DNA of 64,000 bases from Elusimicrobiaceae bacterium. GTDB lineage: Bacteria; Elusimicrobiota; Elusimicrobia; Elusimicrobiales; Elusimicrobiaceae. Below the pieces are notes generated by a model. That model worked only from the letters and a program-made list of their open reading frames with translations, was not told the origin of the DNA and ran no database searches. Positions 51,208 to 59,640 of the stretch are shown piece after piece (position 1 is the stretch's first letter; the number at the start of each line of letters is the position of its first letter). Where the stretch lies: assembly GCA_017961585.1 (NCBI GenBank), contig JAGCWX010000013.1:95144-159143 (forward strand). The letters are read 5' to 3'. A program made the translations under genes and the position numbers.

Positions 51208-52557
51208 TTACAGCGTGGACAAATACCGTTCTAATTCATAGCTAGACACGTGAGTGCGGTAGCAATCCCATTCAATGTCTTTGTTGGCAATGAATTTTTC
51301 AAAGGTATGCTCACCCAAAATCTTTTTGACCAGTTCGGATTGGCGCGTATAGTTGACGGCTTCGTACAAATACGCGGGCAATGTGTCAATTTGATGTTTG
51401 GCGCGCTGTTCCTTGGTCATGCGGAAGATGTTTTCTTCGGTGATGGGGGGAACTTGCATTTTGTGTTTGATGCCGTCCAAGCCAGCACCCAACATTACGG
51501 CAAAGGTCAAATACGGGTTGCACGCCGGGTCCGGAAAGCGGCACTCAATGCGCGTGGCATTGGGTTTCCCGGCTTTTACTTGTGGGATGCGCACCAGCGT
51601 GCTGCGGTTTTTGCGTCCCCAAGCAATATAGGCCGGGGCTTCGTACCCGGGCACTAAGCGTTTATAGGAGTTGACCCACTGGTTAGAAACGGAGCAAATT
51701 TCTTTTACGTGTGCCAAGATACCGGCAATGTATTGCCGCGCAGTTTCGGATAAGTAAAGCGGGTCTTTTTCGTCAAAAAACGCGTTGGAACCGTTTTTGA
51801 AAAGCGATTGGTGCACGTGCATACCGCTACCGTTTACTTTGGCAATCGGTTTGGGCATAAACGTGGCGTACACGCCGTTGGCCGCGGCCACTTGCTTAAC
51901 TACGGTGCGGTACGTGATGACCTGGTCAGCCATTTTCATAGCGTCGGTATAGCGCAAGTCAATTTCGTGCTGGGAGGGGGCTACTTCATGGTGGGAATAT
52001 TCCACCCGGATGCCCAACTTTTCCAACATCTGCATAGTTTGGCGGCGAATCGCGTAGGAACGGTCCAGCGGGATGGTGTCAAAGTAGCCGGCGCTATCAA
52101 GCCCTTCGGGAGTTTTGTCATCTTTAAAGTAAAAATATTCCAGTTCCGGGCCGACCATAAATTGATCAAACCCGGCTTTTTTCATCTCCGCCAAGTTGCG
52201 TTTTAGAATGTAGCGCGGGTCGCCTTCAAATTGTTTACCTTCGGTGGTTTTGATGTCGCAGAAAAAGCGGGCAATGGGGGCACCGGTAAACTCAGTCGGG
52301 AACATTTGGAAGGTGTCCAAATCCGGCAAGGCAACTAGATCGGATTCATAAATGCGGGCAAATCCTTCAATGGAGGAACCGTCCAACCCCATACCTTCGG
52401 TCATGGCGTATTCAAATTCGCGGTAGGATACGGAAATGGATTTGAGCTTGCCTAAAATGTCTACAAACCATAATTTTAAAATTTGGATGTTATTTTGTTC
52501 GGTGAGTTTTAAAATCTCTTTAATTTTTTCTTTTTCTTCTGCTGTGCGTTGATACAT
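51208..52557 (-). CDS. glnA: glutamine synthetase type I (alpha-like)
   Basis: A 449-residue glutamine synthetase (glutamate + NH3 + ATP). Key blocks: MGLDGSSIEGFARIYESD, VGPELEYFYFKDD, NGSGMHVHQSLFKNGSNAF, PGYEAPAYIAWGRKNRSTLVRIP and RIECRFPDPACNPYLTFAVML. The adenylylation loop of the 470-residue beta type is lacking, and the C-terminus RTHVSSYELERYL resembles Bacillus-type GSI-alpha, which is controlled by feedback and GlnR rather than adenylylation. AGAGG precedes the ATG. Confidence 0.95.
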   Translation of the reverse strand: MYQRTAEEKEKIKEILKLTEQNNIQILKLWFVDILGKLKSISVSYREFEYAMTEGMGLDGSSIEGFARIYESDLVALPDLDTFQMFPTEFTGAPIARFFCDIKTTEGKQFEGDPRYILKRNLAEMKKAGFDQFMVGPELEYFYFKDDKTPEGLDSAGYFDTIPLDRSYAIRRQTMQMLEKLGIRVEYSHHEVAPSQHEIDLRYTDAMKMADQVITYRTVVKQVAAANGVYATFMPKPIAKVNGSGMHVHQSLFKNGSNAFFDEKDPLYLSETARQYIAGILAHVKEICSVSNQWVNSYKRLVPGYEAPAYIAWGRKNRSTLVRIPQVKAGKPNATRIECRFPDPACNPYLTFAVMLGAGLDGIKHKMQVPPITEENIFRMTKEQRAKHQIDTLPAYLYEAVNYTRQSELVKKILGEHTFEKFIANKDIEWDCYRTHVSSYELERYLSTL

Positions 52558-52604
52558 AGTGGAACCTCTTTTTAAATATACCTATATTATACCTTATTTG
52601 GGGC

Positions 52605-52633
52605 ATAAAAAACCCCAGGCGTTAACCTGGGGT
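52605..52633 (-). terminator. terminator of the small secreted protein genes
   Basis: ACCCCAGG/CCTGGGGT stem with T run (reading minus) at 52605-52611, 22 bases past the stop at 52655. Confidence 0.8.
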
Positions 52634-52654
52634 GAGAATACAGAATTAATCTAA

Positions 52655-53182
52655 TTAAATGCCTACTTTTTTGGCCCAAGTACCATTGGGCGAGTGCTGG
52701 GTAGATTTTACCTGCGTATGATGACGTGCGATGGACGTGGTATCGGTTACTTGCGGTTGGTTTTCTGCCATGATTTCAGCAAGGCGCAAGGAAGTAAAGC
52801 GTTGGGCCCGACCGTTGGATTTTGCAACCGGCAGTTTGGGAAACTTCACCTTTTCCACTTGCGCAGGGGCGCGATCCGGCTGGGCTTGTTTCGGTTGCTG
52901 GCTGGGGGTGTTGCGTTGCAGTCCGCGGCGGTAGGCCGGGTCCAGCAGGTAGGGGTATTTTGCAAAGGTAGCATTGCTGTCTTGCACACTGCGGATGTGT
53001 TGTAATTCTTCTTCAGCGGCGATTTTTTCCTGTTCGGTTAATTCGCTTAAGACAGCTGATCTTTGCACCGTTACTTCCACTTTCTTGGCCAGTACAGCGT
53101 CGGGTTTAACGGTTTGGGCAGCAGCCGGTAGCGTACACGCAGTAGCTAATAAAATTGCAAATGTCCATTTAGAAGTATTCAT
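52655..53182 (-). CDS. small secreted protein of unknown function (1)
   Basis: A 175-residue exported protein: signal peptide MNTSKWTFAILLATACTLPAAAQ, then a charged helical segment (VLSELTEQEKIAAEEELQHIRSVQDSNA) and a basic, low-complexity Pro/Gln tail. No domain recognised. Fourteen bases after the next secreted-protein gene, which is probably its operon partner. Confidence 0.7.
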   Translation of the reverse strand: MNTSKWTFAILLATACTLPAAAQTVKPDAVLAKKVEVTVQRSAVLSELTEQEKIAAEEELQHIRSVQDSNATFAKYPYLLDPAYRRGLQRNTPSQQPKQAQPDRAPAQVEKVKFPKLPVAKSNGRAQRFTSLRLAEIMAENQPQVTDTTSIARHHTQVKSTQHSPNGTWAKKVGI

Positions 53183-53196
53183 TTTGTCGCTCCTGT

Positions 53197-53781
53197 TTAT
53201 TCTTGTTCTTCTTCAAAAATTTCGTTTAATTCCAATGTCTCTTTTAAAATATTCAGTTGTTCTTTGCTTAGTGATCCGTTCTGTTCAAAAAACAGGAATG
53301 CGGAGAGGAAGTGGGTGAATAGGGAAACATTTTTTATTTCTTCCGACTGTAAGGATTCAACCACAACTTCTGCAATAGCCGGATCTACCATTTGCAACAC
53401 TTGTTTTATTACATTCAATTCTTCCTCTACAATTTGGTTTAAAGATTGCACCAGTTTTGAGGAAATTTTTTCGGCCTCGGCATTGATTTGTTCCGTTTCC
53501 GATTCAGATAGATTTTCTTTTCCTTCGGCTTGCAACATAAAATCTGCCAAGGATTTCAAGGGTTGCAGAACTTTTACAGTATAATATTCGGGAAATTTGT
53601 TGTAGTGATTTTCCAACTTCTGTTGAGCGGCTGCTTGTGATTCTTGCGGAAGCATAGCCACAATCCTTTCGATCATTTGCTGGCGCGCTTGTGCGGGATC
53701 TTCCACCGGCATCACCTGCGCAAAGGACACGCTGCTTACAATGACGGCCAAAGCGGTTAGTAAGTATTTCTTTAGGTTCAT
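53197..53781 (-). CDS. small secreted protein of unknown function (2)
   Basis: A 194-residue exported protein: signal peptide MNLKKYLLTALAVIVSSVSFAQ followed by an almost entirely helical, acidic body (Glu/Gln-rich, no cysteine). No domain recognised. A copy of the AAACCAGGG...CCTA motif lies 68-90 bases upstream of its start. The stop is 14 bases before the start of secreted protein 1. Confidence 0.7.
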   Translation of the reverse strand: MNLKKYLLTALAVIVSSVSFAQVMPVEDPAQARQQMIERIVAMLPQESQAAAQQKLENHYNKFPEYYTVKVLQPLKSLADFMLQAEGKENLSESETEQINAEAEKISSKLVQSLNQIVEEELNVIKQVLQMVDPAIAEVVVESLQSEEIKNVSLFTHFLSAFLFFEQNGSLSKEQLNILKETLELNEIFEEEQE

Positions 53782-53848
53782 ACATATTCTCCTTTTATCG
53801 GGCTGTACTACTAGACTACACTAACAGTATAAGAAGTTTGCAGTTTCA

Positions 53849-53871
53849 AAACCAGGGTCTTTAGGCCTATT
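53849..53871 (+). repeat. dispersed motif copy A
   Basis: AAACCAGGGTCTTTAGGCCT followed by ATT. It shares AAACCAGGG...CCTA with copies at 57508 and (inverted) 63620; it overlaps the stop codon of secreted protein 3. Confidence 0.55.
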
Positions 53872-54376
53872 TTGCAGATGGGTCTTTTGTCAACTCTTGC
53901 AGAGGAATAATAAAGGAGCCACGTTCGATGGCTTTTTGTACCAGCTCATCGGTGGCTTTCCATACGACGCGGTCATCAATTATTTCTAAGACGGGATATT
54001 GAGATTGGTTCTTAAGAAGCAACGTCGCTAATTGGTGAATATGTTCGCTATATACTTGTGAGAACGTGGAGGCCACTTTTTCTTGTTGTTCTAGCGGGAC
54101 TTGGCTCAACTGTTGGCCTATTTCTTCCAAAAGAGGGATGAAATGATTACGGATGTGATTAGCAATAAGTTGCTCGTGTGCCGAAAGATTGTTGTAATGA
54201 ACGTGCAGCTGAAAATTGTAGTGGCCTAGATGGAGTGCTTGTACACGGCTCAAAAGCATCCAGTCCTCTATGGGCCCCGGAATATTTGTAATGCTTGTTT
54301 GTTCCTCAAATGCCTCAACCGTGGCAGTTGGTGATAAACTTAAGCCCAATAAAATGGCAAATAAAATCTTTCTCAT
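53867..54376 (-). CDS. small secreted protein of unknown function (3)
   Basis: A 169-residue exported protein: signal peptide MRKILFAILLGLSLSPTATVEA, a histidine-rich stretch (LHLGHYNFQLHVHYN), then helical segments. It resembles secreted protein 2 in size and composition, and may be a distant paralogue (weak). Predicted leaderless: TACAAT (minus, 54383-54388) six bases before the ATG. A copy of the GGTCTTTGGACCTAG motif lies 38-52 bases upstream. Confidence 0.7.
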   Translation of the reverse strand: MRKILFAILLGLSLSPTATVEAFEEQTSITNIPGPIEDWMLLSRVQALHLGHYNFQLHVHYNNLSAHEQLIANHIRNHFIPLLEEIGQQLSQVPLEQQEKVASTFSQVYSEHIHQLATLLLKNQSQYPVLEIIDDRVVWKATDELVQKAIERGSFIIPLQELTKDPSAK

Positions 54377-54413
54377 ATCTATATTGTACGGAATTTGGAA
54401 GAAATTTGCGCTC

Positions 54414-54446
54414 GGTCTTTGGACCTAGCCATTGTCTGGGTCTTTG
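54414..54446 (+). repeat. dispersed motif copy C
   Basis: GGTCTTTGGACCTAG at 54414-54428, identical to 57515-57529, plus a partial second copy (TCTGGGTCTTTG, 54435-54446). It lies between secreted protein 3 and the divergent clpP. Confidence 0.55.
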
Positions 54447-54480
54447 TGTCTAATCCTTTGCGGATTTTGCCGCAATAAAC

Positions 54481-54486
54481 TATAAT
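54481..54486 (+). promoter_or_regulatory. -10 of clpP; leaderless start
   Basis: TATAAT with six bases to ATG 54493 and no ribosome-binding site. Confidence 0.55.
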
Positions 54487-54492
54487 ATAGGT

Positions 54493-55080
54493 ATGATTAT
54501 ACCTACTATTATTGAAAAAAACGTCGGTTACGATATTTTTTCCCGCTTACTTAAAGACCGCATTATCTTTGTAGGCGGCCGCGAAGGCGAAGTAGATACC
54601 GCCAGCGCTAATATGATTATTGCCCAGCTGCTCTATTTGGACGCGGATGACCCGAACCGGGAAATCAATTTGTACATCAATTCCCCCGGTGGGATGGTAA
54701 CGGCCGGCTTGGCAATTTATGATACCATGCAATTTATTAAAGCCCCTATCACTACTATTTGTATGGGGCAAGCGATGAGCTTTGGTGCCGTGTTGTTGGC
54801 AGCCGGCTCTAAAGGCAAACGCTATGCGTTACCGCATGCGCGCATTATGATTCACCAACCCTTAATTTGGGGGGGCGGAATTTCCGGCCAGGTGACGGAT
54901 ATTGAAATTGAAGCGCAAGAATTGCACAAAAATAAAGAGCACCTGTTGGATATCTTGGCGCACCATACCGGGCAGGATAAAGAAAAAATCCGCCACGATA
55001 GCGAGCGCAACTATTACATGTCTGCGCAGGAAGCCAAAGAGTATGGTCTTATTGATGCTGTGCTGGAACTAAAAAAATAA
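54493..55080 (+). CDS. clpP: ATP-dependent Clp protease proteolytic subunit
   Basis: A 195-residue ClpP serine protease. The triad is Ser in [14 protein letters not shown], His in ARIMIHQPL and Asp in YGLIDAV; the N-terminal axial segment and [10 protein letters not shown] strand are typical. The usual GQAASMGA is GQAMSFGA here. No tig, clpX or lon gene is adjacent, unlike the common tig-clpP-clpX order. The start has no RBS. Confidence 0.96.
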   Translation: MIIPTIIEKNVGYDIFSRLLKDRIIFVGGREGEVDTASANMIIAQLLYLDADDPNREINLYINSPGGMVTAGLAIYDTMQFIKAPITTICMGQAMSFGAVLLAAGSKGKRYALPHARIMIHQPLIWGGGISGQVTDIEIEAQELHKNKEHLLDILAHHTGQDKEKIRHDSERNYYMSAQEAKEYGLIDAVLELKK

Positions 55081-55102
55081 AACTTGTAACGATGTGTTTG
55101 TT

Positions 55103-55138
55103 AAAAATCCCCTCAAAAATTTTTGAGGGGATTTTTTT
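55103..55138. terminator. bidirectional terminator after clpP
   Basis: Long stem AAAAATCCCCTCAAAAA/TTTTTGAGGGGATTTTT with hardly any loop; serves clpP and the minus-strand glycan operon. Confidence 0.85.
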
Positions 55139-55155
55139 GCTTAATCAAAATAGAA

Positions 55156-55836
55156 TTATTTGGCTAATATCCACCGAGTAAATATTCCCGGGGTTAATAT
55201 ACGCAGGAACTGCGTTGTCCCTTGCGGGTTGCGGCCTGTGTGAGGCGTAATAATGGGTAAGGCAATTGTGTGGGTAATTTCCGGGATGCGAGTGTTTTTG
55301 TCTTGGATGCCGGGCCAAAAACCTACCGCGCATGCGTCAATTTTGTGTAACACCTTCAAGCGGTGAATAGATTCCAAAAGTTCTTTATGGGCGCGGGAAG
55401 ATTCGTCATAATTTAGCAAATTTTCGCCGGACAGCCCCAACGTACCCACCGCCATGCGTTTGCTTTTGTACATTTCTTTAAGTTGTGGAACCGTAAGTAC
55501 GTTTTGCCAGGGTTCTTGGTATGGGTCTTGCCAGCTGTTATAGGAGCCCAATGTATTGGTAGCTACAAAAACAGTGACTTTTGCGTTATGTTTTTTTAAA
55601 AGGGGGAAAACTTCACTGTAAAATGATTGATATCCCCCAAAGAAAGCCAAGAGAATGGGCTTTGTGGGCAGTTTTTTTGCCAGGTCAGCCGGCGTAATAA
55701 ATGTATACCCATGGTTTATTAAAAACAGCAACATGGATTCCAATTTTTTAGTGGGAGTCCATTCTTTTTTTAAGTGAGAATTTTTAGGTGCTTGCCCAAT
55801 TTTTTGGTACGCCAGTACCGGCAGAAATGATTTCAT
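55156..55836 (-). CDS. catalytically degenerate polysaccharide deacetylase-like protein
   Basis: A 226-residue NodB-fold protein clearly related to its upstream neighbour: same HGYTFITPADL, VFPLLKKHNAKVTVFVATNTLGSYNSW layout. The catalytic motifs are lost: where the active form has LTFDDGYEDFY this one has LAFFGGYQSFY, and where the active form has FGSHSCSH this one has VGTLGLSG. It therefore lacks the base Asp, the second Asp and both zinc histidines. The frame is intact, so it may be a binding or scaffold protein instead of a pseudogene. It overlaps the neighbour by ATGA. Confidence 0.75.
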   Translation of the reverse strand: MKSFLPVLAYQKIGQAPKNSHLKKEWTPTKKLESMLLFLINHGYTFITPADLAKKLPTKPILLAFFGGYQSFYSEVFPLLKKHNAKVTVFVATNTLGSYNSWQDPYQEPWQNVLTVPQLKEMYKSKRMAVGTLGLSGENLLNYDESSRAHKELLESIHRLKVLHKIDACAVGFWPGIQDKNTRIPEITHTIALPIITPHTGRNPQGTTQFLRILTPGIFTRWILAK

Positions 55837-56618
55837 AATTTACTGCGTCCGCGGGTGAGTTGCAGGTGAAAATCGTACAAATCTTCACCGCCGCGCGGGA
55901 AGGCCCGTAAAATAGTTTTTTTACCCAGCCACGGCCAAGGGTTAATCCCATTTTTAGTGCTAAAGTCAAACAAATATCCGGCTGATAATACTTGAGGGCG
56001 TACGCGTTTATCAAATCCACCGGCACCAAACGGATAACAAAAACTGCGTACTTTATGGTGCAAAACTTTTTCTAACACTTCTTTGCTGTGTTTGATTTCG
56101 TGTAGGATTTCTTCATCATTTAAGCTGCGTAAACGACGGTGAGAACACGAGTGCGAACCAAAGGCCACGTGGCCGCCTTTTTCCATAAGGTGAATTTGTT
56201 CCCAAGACAAATAGCCCGTAGTGCCAATACGGTCCGTGATTAAAAAGACAATTGCGTAGGCGTGATATTTTTCCAACAACGGGTAAACATACGTATAAAA
56301 ATCTTCATATCCATCGTCAAATGTAAGCAAAACCGGATGGCAGATGTCATTTTTTTCTTTTGTCATGAATGAACGATACAATGTATGTTCGCTGATAGAA
56401 GTATAATTGTGCTCGTTGAGAAATTGGAGCTGTTTCTCAAACATTTCCGGTGTAACAGTAAAAGGGAATTGTTCGTCGTTAGGATCGGTAACGCCAATAT
56501 GGTGGTACATAAGCGCTACTAATCCCTCGTGCTTAGGCCAGTACCACGTTTTGCGCAGCTTGGGGTATTTTATCAAAAAGTATACAATACCCAATATAAT
56601 TAGTAATGCGTAAATCAT
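55833..56618 (-). CDS. polysaccharide deacetylase (NodB domain)
   Basis: A 261-residue protein anchored by an N-terminal helix (YALLIILGIVYFLI), with a NodB/carbohydrate esterase 4 domain: MYHHIG, LLTFDDGYEDFY (base and metal Asp), and FGSHSCSHRRL (two metal His). Removes N-acetyl groups from a glycan, probably a periplasmic or surface polysaccharide. Sits between a glycosyltransferase (ATGA overlap) and the degenerate paralogue. Confidence 0.85.
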   Translation of the reverse strand: MIYALLIILGIVYFLIKYPKLRKTWYWPKHEGLVALMYHHIGVTDPNDEQFPFTVTPEMFEKQLQFLNEHNYTSISEHTLYRSFMTKEKNDICHPVLLTFDDGYEDFYTYVYPLLEKYHAYAIVFLITDRIGTTGYLSWEQIHLMEKGGHVAFGSHSCSHRRLRSLNDEEILHEIKHSKEVLEKVLHHKVRSFCYPFGAGGFDKRVRPQVLSAGYLFDFSTKNGINPWPWLGKKTILRAFPRGGEDLYDFHLQLTRGRSKL

Positions 56619-57376
56619 TTTTCTTCCTGCTCAAGTTGCCACAATTTGGCATACTTAACCGATACGTAATAAGTGGAAAAAGTAGCCCATAAAAGTCCAC
56701 GCATACCGTCCAAAATACCCAATTTGATTATGTACCGCTTAATAAATTCAAACGGCAATGTAAAAAGAACTTTCAATAAGCAAAATTTCTTGCCGTTTTG
56801 ATGCAACTGGCGTGCAGCTAAAGAGGTATAGGTATTTAATTTGGTAAAGTAGGCCTCAATGGTATCGTACGAAAAATGGTTGACCGGATTTTTAAGCGTG
56901 GCCAAAGGCCCGTTGACTTCCAGCCCTTCGTGTACAAGGCCGCCTATATATTTGGCCTGGGCTGTTTGTACTAGACGCAAGTGCTTTTCTTTATTAAGGC
57001 CACTAAAACGCATTTTTTTACCTAGAAAATAATTACAAAACGGTAAGTAATAACCGGCGGTTTTGGTATTTTGAATCACTTGCATAATTTCATCTTTTAA
57101 AGCGGGGCTTAACCGCTCATCCGCGTCTAAATTTAGAGCCCATTTCCCGGATGCTTTAGAAAGTGCAAAATTCTTTTGATTGGCAAATCCGTCAAATTCA
57201 CGTAGATATACCTGGGCTCCCAGGTCTTTGCAGACTTGGACGGTCTGATCCGTGGAACCGGAATCCACCACAATCACTTCATCGGCAAGGCCGCGCGTGC
57301 TCAAAATACACGGCGTGATACGGTGTGCTTCGTTTTTAGCAATGATATAAAGCGTAAGATTGGGCTGCTTGTTCAT
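56615..57376 (-). CDS. family 2 glycosyltransferase (WaaE/KdtX-like)
   Basis: A 253-residue GT-A glycosyltransferase. Start at ATG 57376 (MNKQPNLTLYIIAKNEAHRI); the longer open frame upstream is in the promoter. The nucleotide-sugar site is AKNEA...VIVVDSGSTDQT, and ALNLDADERL is the DxD motif. The C-terminal helix (LGILDGMRGLLWATFSTYYVSVKY) suggests membrane association, as in LPS core enzymes of the WaaE/KdtX type. First gene of the operon with the two deacetylase-like proteins. Predicted leaderless: TGC-TATAAT (57383-57388) six bases upstream. Confidence 0.85.
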   Translation of the reverse strand: MNKQPNLTLYIIAKNEAHRITPCILSTRGLADEVIVVDSGSTDQTVQVCKDLGAQVYLREFDGFANQKNFALSKASGKWALNLDADERLSPALKDEIMQVIQNTKTAGYYLPFCNYFLGKKMRFSGLNKEKHLRLVQTAQAKYIGGLVHEGLEVNGPLATLKNPVNHFSYDTIEAYFTKLNTYTSLAARQLHQNGKKFCLLKVLFTLPFEFIKRYIIKLGILDGMRGLLWATFSTYYVSVKYAKLWQLEQEEK

Positions 57377-57507
57377 AAGTTTATTATAGCATTTTACCCT
57401 TATATAAAAGGGGTAACCGCTGTAGCAGGGTTTGGGACTACAGCGGTTTGGGATGAAATTCAAATTGTTCTTGACTACACTTATACTATAGTACTTTGTT
57501 GATGTAG

Positions 57508-57530
57508 AAACCAGGGTCTTTGGACCTAGG
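57508..57530 (+). repeat. dispersed motif copy B
   Basis: AAACCAGGGTCTTTGGACCT followed by AGG, continuing into GGTCC and forming GGACCTAGGTCC (a 12-bp palindrome). It lies between the divergent glycosyltransferase and TPR-lipoprotein promoters. Confidence 0.55.
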
Positions 57531-57600
57531 TCCACCGGGAAAAAGTACCTAGGAAAATTTAGGACCAATGTGCTATAATAAAATGAGAATTGGAGGATTT

Positions 57601-58197
57601 ATGACGAGAATTTTGGTTTTAATGGGATGTATATGCTTGGCAGCGTGTGCCAGCTTAAAAACTTCTTCTGAATATATTACCCGTGGAAATGGCTATTTAC
57701 AGGATGGGAAAAAGCAACAAGCTATAGCTGCTTATAACAAGGCCGTATCTCTTAATCCACAAAATACTGAAGCATACGAAGCCCGCGGCGCAGCTTACTT
57801 TTACAATGGGCAATATCAGTTAGCCCAGGCCGACTTTGAGCGCGTGCTCAAAGATAATCCATATCGTTTCTCGGTATATACAGCTTACGCTAGCGTATTA
57901 GCCGCTCAAGGCAATTTTAAGGATGCTTTGCAAGTGCTTGATTTAGCTGTGCGTTTGCACCCCAGTGCGGAAACATACTTTGCCCGTGGGGGGGTATATT
58001 ACATGTTAGGTAAATATGACCTGGCCGTGGCTGACTATACCACCACCCTTCAAACCCGCCGATCGGCGGATGTATTAAATGCTCGCGGAGCAGCTTACCA
58101 AATGTGGGGCAAGCCCCAACAAGCCCAGCAGGATTTTGAGGCCGCCAAATCGCCGGAAATTCCGCAGCATATCAATGCGTACGCCTTCTTGAATTAA
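57601..58197 (+). CDS. TPR lipoprotein
   Basis: A 198-residue lipoprotein (lipobox LAAC, near Cys16) with about five TPR repeats (AAYNKAVSLNPQNTEAYEARGAAYFYNGQYQLAQADFERVLKDNP...). Start at ATG 57601 with TTGGAGGA upstream; a TGC-TATAAT lies about 25 bases before. Acts as an outer-membrane anchored adaptor; its partner is unknown. It lies downstream of motif copy B. Confidence 0.85.
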   Translation: MTRILVLMGCICLAACASLKTSSEYITRGNGYLQDGKKQQAIAAYNKAVSLNPQNTEAYEARGAAYFYNGQYQLAQADFERVLKDNPYRFSVYTAYASVLAAQGNFKDALQVLDLAVRLHPSAETYFARGGVYYMLGKYDLAVADYTTTLQTRRSADVLNARGAAYQMWGKPQQAQQDFEAAKSPEIPQHINAYAFLN

Positions 58198-58217
58198 CCG
58201 AAAAACTAAGAAATTGC

Positions 58218-58247
58218 TTGCGCGAAATTAGCGATTTTTGATATAAT
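58218..58247 (+). promoter_or_regulatory. promoter of tRNA-Met
   Basis: TTGCGC (58218-58223) and TATAAT (58242-58247) with 18 bases between, 17 bases before the tRNA. Confidence 0.55.
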
Positions 58248-58264
58248 AGCTAGGTACGATTTAC

Positions 58265-58338
58265 GTCACCGTAGCTCAGCTGGTTAGAGCGATTCTCTCA
58301 TAAGGAATAGGTCGGTGGTTCGAGCCCACCCGGTGACA
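58265..58338 (+). tRNA. tRNA-Met, elongator type (anticodon CAT)
   Basis: Cloverleaf: acceptor GTCACCG/CGGTGAC, D-stem GCTC/GAGC, anticodon arm ATTCT-CTCATAA-GGAAT giving CAT, T-arm GGTGG-TTCGAGC-CCACC, discriminator A. No CCA encoded. The first base pair is G-C and the anticodon stem lacks the GGG/CCC of initiator tRNA, so not fMet. A CAT tRNA read as Ile (lysidine type) is the alternative. Confidence 0.88.
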
Positions 58339-58343
58339 TTTTT

Positions 58344-58380
58344 AACGCCCTTTGAGCCAAAAGCCCAAAGGGCGTTTTGT
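58344..58380 (+). terminator. terminator of tRNA-Met
   Basis: AACGCCCTTTG/CAAAGGGCGTT stem followed by TTGTTG. Confidence 0.75.
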
Positions 58381-58443
58381 TGCCAAGAAAACTTTCTCAA
58401 ACGGATCTGCTAAAAATGATACAATATACGCGTAGGGATTTTT

Positions 58444-59613
58444 ATGGCTGTTACATTAAGTGCTCGGGCGCGTCAAATTGGGAATTCGCCCACCCTTAAA
58501 ATCAATGCTGCCGCGCGTGCGTTAAAAGCCGCGGGTAAACCCGTCGTCCACTTGGGGGGAGGGGAACCTACTTATCCCGCTCCGCAAGCTGCGGTGGATG
58601 CTATTATCCAAAAGGCAAATTCCCGCAAGATTAAATACATACCTTCTTCTGGTACGCTTGAGCTGAAACAGGCCGTTTTGGCTTACACTCAGCAACACTA
58701 CGGACACGCTTTTGATCCCAAAAATGTACTTATCAGTGCCGGTGCTAAGCAAGCTCTCTTTAATTTTTTACTGGCGGCTGTGGAGCCCGGGGATGAAGTG
58801 GTTTTTGCGGCGCCGTTTTGGGTCAGCTACCCGGAAATGGTTAAACTGGTGGGGGGAATCCCGGTTATTGTAAAACCCACCCAAGGTTTGCGGATAACGG
58901 CAGAAGAAATAAAAAAAGCCGTTGGCCCCAAAACAAAAGCCCTTATTATTAACAGCCCGTGTAACCCGGCCGGTCATATCTTAAGTGAGGATTTTATCCG
59001 CCAAATTGTAGAATTTGCTGAAGAAAAACAAATTTTTCTTGTCATGGATGATATTTACCATCAACTTGTTTTTGATGGAAATAAAACACCCAATCCGTGC
59101 GTGTATGCCAAAGATTTTAATAATTTAGTGATTATTAACGGTGTGTCTAAATTGTACGGCCTTACCGGGCTGCGCATTGGGTGGGCTGTGAGCCAAAATG
59201 AAGAGCTCATCCGCTCTATGGGGAAAATGCAAGCGCAGAGTACCTCTTGTAATAGTGACCTGTCGGAAGCCGCCGCTGCGGCGGCATTGACCGGGCCGCA
59301 AGATTGCGTGAAAGATTTGTGTGCCGTTTTGCAAGATAATCGGGATACATTGCTGGCCGAATTAGCCAAAATTCCACATATTCGTGTGGAAAAGCCGCAA
59401 GCTACGTTTTATAGTTTTGTAGATTTTAGCTATTATAACGCCGATTCAAACACCTTGGCCGCATACTTGTTAGATAAGGCCCTGGTGGCCGTTGTGCCCG
59501 GGGCTGCCTTTGGAGCTGAGGGATACTTGCGAATTAGTTTTTGTGCGGATAAAACCGCTATTGTAGAAGGGGTGCGGCGCATTGCCGAGGCCCTAAAAAA
59601 TCTGCCCCAATAG
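58444..59613 (+). CDS. aspC: class I/II aminotransferase (aspartate aminotransferase type)
   Basis: A 389-residue PLP enzyme of fold type I, group Ib. Visible: HLGGGEPTYPAP, YIPSSGTLELKQAV, INSPCNPAGHI, the PLP lysine in INGVSKLYGLTGLRIGW (SK), and the C-terminal arginine in YLRISFC. Interconverts aspartate/oxaloacetate with glutamate/2-oxoglutarate. It is followed by pckA 27 bases later; together they link amino-acid carbon to PEP through oxaloacetate. Confidence 0.9.
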   Translation: MAVTLSARARQIGNSPTLKINAAARALKAAGKPVVHLGGGEPTYPAPQAAVDAIIQKANSRKIKYIPSSGTLELKQAVLAYTQQHYGHAFDPKNVLISAGAKQALFNFLLAAVEPGDEVVFAAPFWVSYPEMVKLVGGIPVIVKPTQGLRITAEEIKKAVGPKTKALIINSPCNPAGHILSEDFIRQIVEFAEEKQIFLVMDDIYHQLVFDGNKTPNPCVYAKDFNNLVIINGVSKLYGLTGLRIGWAVSQNEELIRSMGKMQAQSTSCNSDLSEAAAAAALTGPQDCVKDLCAVLQDNRDTLLAELAKIPHIRVEKPQATFYSFVDFSYYNADSNTLAAYLLDKALVAVVPGAAFGAEGYLRISFCADKTAIVEGVRRIAEALKNLPQ

Positions 59614-59640
59614 GGGATAAATTAGTAAAGAGGGAACAAA

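Noticed and set aside
57377..57568. 64-residue N-terminal extension of the family 2 glycosyltransferase
   Set aside because: It overlaps a clear promoter and the dispersed motif; the nucleotide-sugar domain begins right after ATG 57376.
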